Positions 26,363 through 33,224 of a DNA stretch of 64,000 nucleotides are shown in pieces. The notes under the pieces are model-generated. The model was not told the origin of the DNA and did no database searches. It saw only the letters and a program-made list of their open reading frames with translations. The stretch's first letter is position 1. Every line of letters begins with the position of its first letter. Source of the DNA: CAWCAL01 sp963695075 (GTDB lineage Bacteria > Actinomycetota > Acidimicrobiia > Acidimicrobiales > CAWCAL01); the NCBI GenBank assembly GCA_963695075.1, contig CAVOFR010000008.1:586090-650089 (forward strand). Reading direction: 5' to 3'. The position numbers and the translations under genes are program-made.

Positions 26363-27185
26363 GAGAGCACCCCGTGACCGGCGAGTCCGAAGTCGACTGA
26401 TCGGTGCCGTCATCATCTCGACCGGCCTGGTCGCCGCCGGTTGTTCGTCCAGCGATGATTCCAGCGTCTCCGCGCAGCCCATCGAGCCGATCCTCGCCGA
26501 CGACATCAACTTCGACTTCGACCCGTCCGGCACCTCAGCAGATCTCCTCGTGAGCACGACGACCCCCGTCGCATGTGCGGTCATCTACGGCGTCGATGAT
26601 TCCCTCGGGTCGATCGCGGTCGACAACGACATGCAGGGTGGCGCCCACCAAGACCATGGGCCGACGCTGATCGGCCTCGAGCCCGATACCGAGTACCGCT
26701 ATGTGCTGCAAGGATCGGACGCCGCAGGAGCGTTCTATCGCAGCGAGGTGATGACGTTCCGCACGCCACCGGCCGAAGCCGAGCCGGACTTGGGCACCAA
26801 CATCGCCCCCGAGGCGACCGTGTCGGGGGCGAGCTCGTCGTTCTCCGAACAGTTCGATGCATCGATGGCCCTGGACGGCGACGGCGCCACCGAGTGGTCG
26901 AGCAATGGCGACGGTGACGACGCGTGGATCGAAATCGAGTTCGACGCCCTCACCGACGTGGTCGGATTCGGCCTCCGATCCCGGTCCATGTCCGACGGAA
27001 CCTCCATCATCGAGACCTACACCGTCACCGTCGACGGCGAGCTGGTGCTCGGACCGTTCCCCGGCGGCCAGGACTTCTCGCCGGCGGAGGCGACTGCGAC
27101 AGGTCAGGTGTTCCGATTCGACGCCGAGACGACCACGGGTGGGAACACCGGGGCCACGGAGATCGAGATCTACACGGAGGCCTGA
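26361..27185 (+). CDS. Lipoprotein with F5/8 type C (discoidin-like) domain
   Basis: 274 residues. The lipobox is in 'SRLIGAVIISTGLVAAGCSSSDD'. Residues ~45-140 are an Fn3-like domain ('TPVACAVIYGVDDSLGSIAVDNDMQGGAHQDHGPTLIGLEPDTEYRYVLQGSDAAG'). Residues ~150-274 are a discoidin/galactose-binding-like domain ('APEATVSGASSSFSEQFDASMALDGDGATEWSSNGDGDDAWIEIEF'). The 'HQDHGP' stretch could bind metal. Surface-anchored. SD GGAGAG is about 9 bases before the ATG, which supports this start. It is divergent from the propeller lipoprotein with overlapping start codons. Confidence 0.75.
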   Translation: MRAPRDRRVRSRLIGAVIISTGLVAAGCSSSDDSSVSAQPIEPILADDINFDFDPSGTSADLLVSTTTPVACAVIYGVDDSLGSIAVDNDMQGGAHQDHGPTLIGLEPDTEYRYVLQGSDAAGAFYRSEVMTFRTPPAEAEPDLGTNIAPEATVSGASSSFSEQFDASMALDGDGATEWSSNGDGDDAWIEIEFDALTDVVGFGLRSRSMSDGTSIIETYTVTVDGELVLGPFPGGQDFSPAEATATGQVFRFDAETTTGGNTGATEIEIYTEA

Positions 27186-27226
27186 CGGGGATTCGCGGTT
27201 CCCACTGCGCAGCTCGGTCCGCTCAC

Positions 27227-27898
27227 TCACGGACGATCATCCATGGGGAACCTCTCGGGCGAGGCTCGGTACCTGGCTGCGCAGTCGGCCGAGCAGAAGC
27301 CGGTCCGACCGTGGCCGGTTTCCTCCCATTCCGTGACATGGTCCGAGTCGAGCCGCATGCCACAGACCGGATCGGTGATCCAATGACCGTCGTGCTCGCA
27401 CGCATCGATACGGAAGAGCTCCACCGGCGCAGAGAAACCGTTGACGTCGAGCTCCCCGAGCGGTTCGGCCGCGAGCCCTGCTGACGCAGCGGCCAGCGCC
27501 ACTGGCCGGGTGACCGCCAACGACCCGGGCGTCGTCAGCGCAGCTGCCCGGGCTGCCAGATTCACCGTCGCGCCGAACACGTCATCGTCGCGGATGATGA
27601 CCGAGCCATGATCCACCCCGCCGGTGAGGTCAAGTCCGCGACCGAGCTCGTGCACCCCCTCGACGATCCTCGACGCGGTGGCCAGCCCGATCGCCGGCGT
27701 GTCGGCTCGTAGCAGTACCCCGTCACCGAGCGCCTTTACCACCTCGACGCCCGGCCCGAGCGCATCCTTGGTCACTCCAACGAGGTCCGTCGCGGCGTTG
27801 GCACCAGCCGCGTCCCCGTGGATGTCGGTCAACGACGTGTACCGAACAAGATCGAGAAAGACGATGGTCGCGTCGACGCCGTCCGATTCGGTGTTCAT
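27227..27898 (-). CDS. Class III adenylate/guanylate cyclase domain fused to a YHS domain
   Basis: 223 residues from the ATG at 27898, 4 bases after the cytochrome c gene. Residues ~8-165 are a class III cyclase catalytic domain: 'TIVFLDLVRYTSLTDIHGDAAG' with the first metal Asp, 'VEVVKALGDGVLLRA' with the second, 'VDHGSVIIRDDDVFGATVNLAARA'. Residues ~175-220 are a YHS domain ('DPVCGMRLDSDHVTEWEETGHGRTGFCSADCAARYRASPERF') with Cys pairs typical of metal binding. Cyclase plus YHS is an unusual fusion; it suggests cAMP synthesis, or a cyclase-like function, sensed by copper or another soft metal. Soluble, probably cytoplasmic. Confidence 0.85.
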   Translation of the reverse strand: MNTESDGVDATIVFLDLVRYTSLTDIHGDAAGANAATDLVGVTKDALGPGVEVVKALGDGVLLRADTPAIGLATASRIVEGVHELGRGLDLTGGVDHGSVIIRDDDVFGATVNLAARAAALTTPGSLAVTRPVALAAASAGLAAEPLGELDVNGFSAPVELFRIDACEHDGHWITDPVCGMRLDSDHVTEWEETGHGRTGFCSADCAARYRASPERFPMDDRP

Positions 27899-27902
27899 CC
27901 GC

Positions 27903-28289
27903 CTAGTGCTCGAATCCTTCGCGTTGCTGGGTGTCACGCACGAAGGCGATGATCGCGTCGACGTCGTCGTCCGAGAGTCCTTCCACCGGTTCCATGTCTC
28001 CGAAGGGCCAGTGGTGCTGGGGCGATCCATTGGCGACCGCGGACCGAAACGCCTCGTCACCGTGGTGATTCGGTTCGTACACGATCGACAGGTGGGAAGG
28101 GCCTTTGTCCGTTCCCCGTAGATCTGATCCGTGACACGAAGCACAACTCTCCTGGTACAGGGCTTCGCCCCGTGTGAGGAGACCCGGATCGGGAGCTGCG
28201 GTCGGGGTCGAATCGTCATCGCCGCACGCCGACGCCACGAGTGCTAGAGCGAGCAGTACGGCGATGAGAACTCTCTGTGCGCGCGTCAT
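27903..28289 (-). CDS. Cytochrome c-like lipoprotein
   Basis: 128 residues from the ATG at 28289 (an ATG four codons upstream is also possible). Lipobox in 'VLLALALVASACGDDDS'. One heme c site 'CASCHG' with the downstream ligand Met likely in 'FGDMEPVEGLSDDDVDAIIAFVRDTQQ'. Mono-heme class I cytochrome c, anchored at the outer membrane face, moving electrons to or from a terminal oxidase or copper enzyme. Translation is coupled to the cyclase-YHS gene. Confidence 0.88.
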   Translation of the reverse strand: MTRAQRVLIAVLLALALVASACGDDDSTPTAAPDPGLLTRGEALYQESCASCHGSDLRGTDKGPSHLSIVYEPNHHGDEAFRSAVANGSPQHHWPFGDMEPVEGLSDDDVDAIIAFVRDTQQREGFEH

Positions 28290-28329
28290 GGGCCTCCACA
28301 AGATCGGCCGAAGCTGTCACCGACGGCTC

Positions 28330-28356
28330 TTGACATATAGAATACCCCCCAACCCT
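28330..28356 (+). promoter_or_regulatory. Probable csoR promoter with copper-box half sites
   Basis: TTGACATATAGAAT is directly followed by ATACCCCCCAACCCTAT just before the ATG of csoR. The C-rich/T-A pattern resembles a degenerate CsoR site. The close distance suggests a short leader or leaderless transcript. It also faces the divergent cytochrome c gene. Confidence 0.45.
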
Positions 28357-28638
28357 ATGGCTGGATACTCGATCACCAAGGACGACTACCTCAAGCGGCT
28401 GGGCCGCATCGAGGGGCAGGTGCGCGGCCTGCAACGCATGATCGACGAGGACCAGTACTGCATCGACGTGCTGACCCAGATCTCGTCGGTCACGAAGGCT
28501 CTGCACAGCGTTGGACTGGGGTTGCTGGATGAGCACATCGTGCACTGCGTCCGGGATGCTGCGGTCGAGAGTCCCGATGCCGGTGACGCGAAGGTCGGTG
28601 AGGCGGTCGCTGCGATCGAGCGCCTCCTCCGCTCCTGA
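28357..28638 (+). CDS. csoR: CsoR/FrmR-family metal-sensing repressor
   Basis: 93 residues, full length for the family. The copper ligand pattern Cys-His-Cys is present: 'DEDQYCIDVLTQ' and 'LLDEHIVHCVRD' (Cys, His, Cys). This pattern marks CsoR Cu(I) sensors rather than FrmR (Cys-His) or RcnR (Ni). When copper binds, the repressor leaves its operator. The consensus-like box TACCCC-TTA-GGGGTA at 36225 upstream of the Cu-ATPase is a likely target. Start chosen at the ATG that follows the promoter-like sequence. Confidence 0.88.
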   Translation: MAGYSITKDDYLKRLGRIEGQVRGLQRMIDEDQYCIDVLTQISSVTKALHSVGLGLLDEHIVHCVRDAAVESPDAGDAKVGEAVAAIERLLRS

Positions 28639-28740
28639 AGCTCAACGTCGCTCCAGCGGGAATCACCGCCGACAAGCGGGTCGAGCGCCTCTTCGGCGAC
28701 TCCGTGATCAGTGTCGCCCGAATCGGGTCGAGACCACCGG

Positions 28741-28983
28741 TCACTGGCTTCTCGGCAGTTCCTGCGTCGGTATTTGCTGGCTGTCTTCACCTGGCGCTGG
28801 AGGAGTGGAACGGTCAGCAGGTCCGCCATTGCTCATGGAGCGCATCATGAAGAACATCATGAGCGGGCATGCCAAGAGGATCAACAGTGGCGCGTAGGCG
28901 AGCAGCGGAACGCCCAATGCTGCGAGCGCGATACCGATGACCGCTGCGACGAGGAGGGCATTGAGAACCCGTTCGTGACTCAT
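28741..28983 (-). CDS. DUF2933 small membrane protein
   Basis: 80 residues with two hydrophobic stretches: 'VLNALLVAAVIGIALAALGVPLLAYAPLLILLACPLMMFFMM'. The 'PLLILLACPLMMFFMM' motif is the DUF2933 hallmark, a family of small proteins often found beside copper-resistance genes. SD GAAAGAGA precedes the ATG at 28983. Ends with a Pro/Ser/Gln-rich tail. Function unknown. Confidence 0.8.
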   Translation of the reverse strand: MSHERVLNALLVAAVIGIALAALGVPLLAYAPLLILLACPLMMFFMMRSMSNGGPADRSTPPAPGEDSQQIPTQELPRSQ

Positions 28984-29083
28984 GGAACTCTCTTTCGGAG
29001 AATGGGTGGCCCGGTCTGTGTCGCTCGCCAGTGGGATGGGACCACCGGTTCGCCAGTGGCATGGGACCACTTCCGGGGTTCGG

Positions 29084-29890
29084 TCAGGTCCGACGACGGG
29101 ATGATCGTCCGGATGTGGGCGTGTCGTCAAGGCCGCCGCTGACGATGGGTTTCTGGCGTTGCCGGTAGGACTCGCCGTCGAGCACGAGTTCGTGGGCGGC
29201 TGACTGGAGCCGGTCGATCGCGGATTGGGCGAGGAGCGGGTCGGCCATGAGTCCGAGCCACTCGACGGGCTCTCGGTTCGAGGTGACGACCGTGGCTGCT
29301 GTTCGGTGGCGTTCGACGATGAGTTCGTAGATGTCGGCGGTGTCGACCGAGTCCATCGGTTGCAGTGCGAAGTCGTCGATCAGCAGTAGGTCGACGCGCA
29401 GCAGTTTGCGGATCTCGACCTCGTGGCTGTTGTCGAGCCGCGACGCGCGGAGTCGCTTCAACAGCCGGTCGCAGCGTTCGAAGTGGGCGCTGATGCGACG
29501 TCGGATGGCGGCGTGGCCGAGGGCGGTGGCGAGGAAGGTCTTGCCGACCCCGACTGGTCCCATGATGACGGCGTTGTGGCCGGCGTCAACGAAGCGCAGC
29601 GAGCACAACTCGTTCCAGATGGCCCGGTCGTAGGTGATCTTGGTGGTGTCGTCCCATCGGTCGAGGGTCATGGTCGGGTCGAGCCCGGCGGTCTTGGAGC
29701 GCCGGTCAGCTGAGGTGTTCTCGCGTCGGGTGACTTCGTCGGCGAGGACGAGTTCGAGGAACTCGGCATGTCCCATGCCGCCGGTCGACGCGAGCGCCAA
29801 GCGTTCGGGGAGGGTGTCGAGACAGCGCCCCAACTTCACTCGCCGCAGGAGCGCCTTGAGCTCGGGGGTGACGGTCGGGGTGGTGCTCAT
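29084..29890 (-). CDS. istB: IS21-family helper ATPase IstB
   Basis: 268 residues, AAA+ ATPase: 'VIMGPVGVGKTFLATALGHAAIRR' (Walker A) and 'LLRVDLLLIDDFALQPMDSVD' (Walker B). IstB forms the filament that chooses and remodels the target DNA. Overlaps the end of istA by 4 bases. Intact, so the element may be active. Confidence 0.95.
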   Translation of the reverse strand: MSTTPTVTPELKALLRRVKLGRCLDTLPERLALASTGGMGHAEFLELVLADEVTRRENTSADRRSKTAGLDPTMTLDRWDDTTKITYDRAIWNELCSLRFVDAGHNAVIMGPVGVGKTFLATALGHAAIRRRISAHFERCDRLLKRLRASRLDNSHEVEIRKLLRVDLLLIDDFALQPMDSVDTADIYELIVERHRTAATVVTSNREPVEWLGLMADPLLAQSAIDRLQSAAHELVLDGESYRQRQKPIVSGGLDDTPTSGRSSRRRT

Positions 29891-31482
29891 CCGGCCACCT
29901 CCTGCTCGCCGACGCGGACAGCGAAGTGGCTGTCATCCCTCGCGAAGCGCGGGGCGACGACCGTGCCGGGCAGGGCCTGGGGGACTGGCGTGCCGTCGGT
30001 GGTCTCGGTGCCTCGTTCGAGCATCCGTCCGATGAGCGGCACGTTGATGGCTTCGGCGTCGAGGGCTCGCTCACACGCGGCGTTCACTCGGTCGGGTCCC
30101 CACTTCTTCACGAGGCCCAACAGGGCGTAGACCTGGCGCATCTTCGTCCACGGCAGCGGGATGTCCAACAGTGCGGTTGTGTAGGTGCCGATCGCGTCGC
30201 CGTGGCTGGCGGCGAGACGTTGCAGCTTGGCGAGGTCACGCATGGCGTAGATGGTCTTGTCCGATGGCAGGTCTTCCGGGTCGGTCGACCGGCCACCAGG
30301 CCGTTGGCGGGGATGGACCTTGATGAGCTGACCCCGGGAGAAGACCCGCACCAGGCTGCGGTCGGCGCGCACGTCGACCCGGGTGCCGATCAGGTTCCCG
30401 GGGATCGAGTAGAGCGCCTTGGCCACCTCGATGTGATGGTCCCGATGAACCTTCGCCGTCGCGTAGATCGGCACGTCGTAGACCGACGACGGTGCCGGCG
30501 CCAGGACCGGGGCCTCTTCGAGACGGAAGTGTTCGGCCGGGCGCAGCTGCGTCGTCCCGTGGATGCGCATCCCAGCCCGCTGCCGGCACCACACCTCCAT
30601 CCGCCGCTGGGCGTCGGCCAGGTCGATGAAGGTCTCGCCGGCGAAGAAGTTGTTGCGCACATAGGGCACGACCCGCTCGACGCGAGGTTTGTCCTGCGGC
30701 GACCGCACCCGGGCCGGATCGATCACGAAGCCACGGGCTTGCGCGTACTCGACGAACGCCCGATTCAACCGCGGCTGCAGCGGATCGGCCTGGTCGACGA
30801 CGGTCTTCATGTTGTCGGGGATCACCGTGGCGAACACACCACCGAAGAAACCCCATGCCGCCTCGAACCCGGCGATCACATCATCGAGCGTTTGGCGGTG
30901 CGTGAGCCACACGAAACTGAACCTGGACACGACCGGCGTGAACACCAGCGCCCACAGATCCCGCTGCTTGCCGGTCTCAGGATCGGGGATGCGGCCGAGC
31001 TTGCCGAAGTCGACCTGCAACTCATCACCCGGCGCCCCGTCGTTCACCCGGACCGTCGCGTCCCGGATCGAGCGGCCGATGCCGAGTTCCTCGAGCGCGT
31101 AGCGGTGCAACGTCCGCTCGGGCACGACCACGCCCTCGCGCTCCAACAGCTCGTGGACCTTGACGACCGTAAGCCCGTCCTTGTCCTTGCCAAGCCACTT
31201 CTCGAGCTGGTCTCGGTGCGCATCAAGCAGCCGGCGCGCTTCGCCTCGGCCGTCGGTGCGATGGGGCCGCACGCGCTCGACGACCTGGCCCAACAACACG
31301 TCGGTCACCTGCTCCTCGCCGCCGGCCCGATCCACACCGAGCTCGACCGCAGCGTCGATGTAACGACGGACCGTCTTACGGTCCATCCCCACCAACTCAC
31401 TGATCGGACGCTGACCCTTCCCACGTAACCACAACCGCAGCACTTCTCGAACTTCGAACACACGAACCTCCCGGAACGCCAT
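29887..31482 (-). CDS. istA: IS21-family transposase IstA
   Basis: 531 residues from the ATG at 31482. N-terminal helix-turn-helix ('FEVREVLRLWLRGKGQRPISELVGMDRKTVRRYIDAAVELG'), then a DDE integrase core: 'DELQVDFGKL' (first Asp), 'FATVIPDNMKTVVDQ' (second Asp) and 'KPRVERVVPYVRNNFF' (Glu). C-terminal beta-barrel region follows. Intact full-length transposase. Confidence 0.95.
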   Translation of the reverse strand: MAFREVRVFEVREVLRLWLRGKGQRPISELVGMDRKTVRRYIDAAVELGVDRAGGEEQVTDVLLGQVVERVRPHRTDGRGEARRLLDAHRDQLEKWLGKDKDGLTVVKVHELLEREGVVVPERTLHRYALEELGIGRSIRDATVRVNDGAPGDELQVDFGKLGRIPDPETGKQRDLWALVFTPVVSRFSFVWLTHRQTLDDVIAGFEAAWGFFGGVFATVIPDNMKTVVDQADPLQPRLNRAFVEYAQARGFVIDPARVRSPQDKPRVERVVPYVRNNFFAGETFIDLADAQRRMEVWCRQRAGMRIHGTTQLRPAEHFRLEEAPVLAPAPSSVYDVPIYATAKVHRDHHIEVAKALYSIPGNLIGTRVDVRADRSLVRVFSRGQLIKVHPRQRPGGRSTDPEDLPSDKTIYAMRDLAKLQRLAASHGDAIGTYTTALLDIPLPWTKMRQVYALLGLVKKWGPDRVNAACERALDAEAINVPLIGRMLERGTETTDGTPVPQALPGTVVAPRFARDDSHFAVRVGEQEVAG

Positions 31483-31824
31483 GCCGCCTCCTATTGGTCT
31501 CGTCGACAACGGCGACAGCAAGCCGAGCGTCAACGACACCGGAACTGGCGGACCCCGGGAAGGTGGTCCCATCACTGGCGAAAGGGTGGTCCCATAACTG
31601 GCGACGAGATGGTCCCATCCCACTGGCGAAACTCACGCCACGTGGTCCCATCCCACTGGCGGGCGACACCGGTCTGGGCTCCCATGACGACATCGTGACT
31701 CGTCGAACCGTCCGTGACATCCGAGTTGGACACGGAACGACCCGACGTTGCCTGCGGACGACTACGGAGCTCCCGCTCAGTCCCGGCCTGGTGTGCTGGC
31801 ATGGCGGGCAACGACGTATGCCCT

Positions 31825-32040
31825 TCAGGTGTAGACCGTTGCTCGATCGAACAAGCCCAGGAAGCGACTGAACCAAGCCGCCATAGCGATAGCGAGGATG
31901 AGATAGAGCTCCTGGTGACCGAACGGCAGCAAACTCACCTCGACCCCCACCAGCATGGCGTCGTTCAGCACGGCAACGACAAGACTCGCCACAACGCCTG
32001 CCCAACCAACGACGCGGTGCCACCCGGGTCTAACCGTCAC
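31825..32040 (-). CDS. Small membrane protein (71 aa)
   Basis: 71 residues with two hydrophobic segments: 'VVGWAGVVASLVVAVLNDAMLV' and 'LYLILAIAMAAWFSRFLGLF'. GTG start at 32040 overlapping the end of a possible 37-residue frame upstream. A BlaI-type operator 160 bases upstream (32203) may control it. No family recognised. Between the IS21 element and the LemA gene. Confidence 0.55.
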   Translation of the reverse strand: MTVRPGWHRVVGWAGVVASLVVAVLNDAMLVGVEVSLLPFGHQELYLILAIAMAAWFSRFLGLFDRATVYT

Positions 32041-32143
32041 GTCGCGAGTGGAGGCCGTCGTTCGGCGTGAAGTCGGCGCCGCCGGCTTGGTCTTCGATGG
32101 AGACCCGCCCGCTCGCGTTGCCTGCGACCCCCTTGGGCGTCAC
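32030..32143 (-). CDS. Possible small protein (37 aa)
   Basis: A GTG at 32143 directly follows GAGGAAGG. It would encode 'MTPKGVAGNASGRVSIEDQAGGADFTPNDGLHSRRDG' and end inside the start of the membrane gene at 32040 with an 11-base overlap. Length and position behind a BlaI-type operator make it plausible, but there is no family match I know. Confidence 0.3.
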   Translation of the reverse strand: MTPKGVAGNASGRVSIEDQAGGADFTPNDGLHSRRDG

Positions 32144-32202
32144 CCTTCCTCGAGCTGACCGGTGCCTCGTCACGACCAACTCCTTCCAGTGGACCACAAC
32201 TG

Positions 32203-32217
32203 TTACAGATTGTAGTA
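32203..32217. promoter_or_regulatory. BlaI-type operator-like site
   Basis: TTACAGA-TTGTAGTA: ACAG-A-TTGT core as in the other sites, with TTA/TA flanks. It faces the small genes at 32143/32040 on the minus strand. Less symmetrical than the sites at 46594 or 50258. Confidence 0.45.
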
Positions 32218-32286
32218 GTTCTTGTCGGATCGAAAGGCGCGCGCCTCACCCGCTGGCCACCCAGCCCACAAGTGGTACTCGGATGG

Positions 32287-32838
32287 TCAGAAACGAACGT
32301 CGGTGGGTCCTCGAGGCTCTCCGCTGGTTTCGAAGTACTCGCGGGTCACAGCCCGCATCATTCCGGCCATGATGTTCATGGGGAACCGTTGGATCATCGT
32401 GTTAAACACCTTCACCGCATCGTTGTACTGGCTCCGCTCGGTCGCGATGAGGTCTTCGGTGGTCGCGAGCTCAGCCTGGAGGAGACCGAAGCTCTGGTCG
32501 GCCTTCAGCTCCGGGTATCTCTCGGCGACCGCAAGAAGGGTCCGCAGCGCTCTGGTCAGGGACTCCTCGGCTCGGGCTCGACGAGCCGGCCCCTGGACGG
32601 CCCGAGCATCGGACCGGGCTTCGGTGACGGCCTCCATCGCTTCGCGTTCATGGTCGGCGTATCCGCGTGTCGACTCGATCAGGTTGGGAACCAGCTCGTG
32701 CCGACGGATCAGTTGAACGTCGACTTGAGCCCAGAGGGCATCGACCTGGTTCCGGGCCCGCACCACGCGGTTGTACATGATCCAGGCCCAAACGAGCCCG
32801 GCAAGAACGACGACGACAGAGACGGCGATGCCGATCAC
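32287..32838 (-). CDS. LemA family protein
   Basis: 183 residues. An N-terminal membrane anchor 'MIGIAVSVVVVLAGLVWAWIMYN' is followed by the LemA helical domain: 'RVVRARNQVDALWAQVDVQLIRRHELVPNLIESTRGYADHEREAMEAVTEARSDA' and 'NDAVKVFNTMIQRFPMNIMAGMM'. The family is widespread and of unclear function. It overlaps the DUF302 gene by 4 bases and so belongs to the Cu-ATPase operon. Confidence 0.9.
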   Translation of the reverse strand: MIGIAVSVVVVLAGLVWAWIMYNRVVRARNQVDALWAQVDVQLIRRHELVPNLIESTRGYADHEREAMEAVTEARSDARAVQGPARRARAEESLTRALRTLLAVAERYPELKADQSFGLLQAELATTEDLIATERSQYNDAVKVFNTMIQRFPMNIMAGMMRAVTREYFETSGEPRGPTDVRF

Positions 32839-33209
32839 TGGAGGGAATCGAGCGCAGCGCGCAACTTCGTCGCCGCTTCATCGGCCATCTCCACGAGGTC
32901 CGAGTTGTCGATGATGTCGTGGGGGTCGGCCGCGCTGATCCGCGTCCCACCGGTCGAGCCCTCGAGCACCACGTTGCAGGGCAGCACGAGCGCGACCGAG
33001 GGGTCGATGGTGAGGGCACGATGGGCCAGCGCAGGGTTGCAGGCACCGAGGATCTTGAGTGGCGCCAGCTCCACACCGATCTTGGACCTGAGAGTGTCAG
33101 CCACGTCGATTTCGGTGAGCACGCCGAAGCCGTGCTCCGCAAGCGCGGCGCGGACCGCTGATTCGGCCTCTGCCATGCCGAGGTCGACCGTGGTGGTGAT
33201 TGCGTTCAT
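32835..33209 (-). CDS. DUF302 domain protein
   Basis: 124 residues: 'MNAITTTVDLGMAEAESAVRAALAEHGFGVLTEIDVADTLRSKIGVELAPLKILGACNPALAHRALTIDPSVALVLPCNVVL'. The pattern 'LGACNP' and the 'LPCNVV' cysteine are typical of DUF302. Members are often found with copper or heavy-metal genes. GGAAGG precedes the ATG. 15 bases after the Cu-ATPase stop. Confidence 0.9.
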   Translation of the reverse strand: MNAITTTVDLGMAEAESAVRAALAEHGFGVLTEIDVADTLRSKIGVELAPLKILGACNPALAHRALTIDPSVALVLPCNVVLEGSTGGTRISAADPHDIIDNSDLVEMADEAATKLRAALDSLQ

Positions 33210-33224
33210 GTCGGGGTCCTTCCG

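Larger units (their letters stand above)
29018..31669. mobile_element. Complete IS21-family insertion sequence
   Basis: 2652 bases. Terminal inverted repeats of 28 bases (29018-29045 and 31642-31669) agree at 27 positions and begin GTGTCGC. A 6-bp target duplication CGGTCT flanks it at 29012-29017 and 31670-31675. Inside each end are further copies of a GCCAGTG.ATGGGACCA motif (two on the left, four on the right), the multiple transposase-binding repeats of this family. Carries istA and istB in the usual overlapping order. Confidence 0.92.

Noticed and set aside
32037..32249. 70-residue minus-strand frame upstream of the small membrane gene
   Set aside because: Arg-rich shadow-like sequence; it runs through the operator-like site and has no ribosome binding site.
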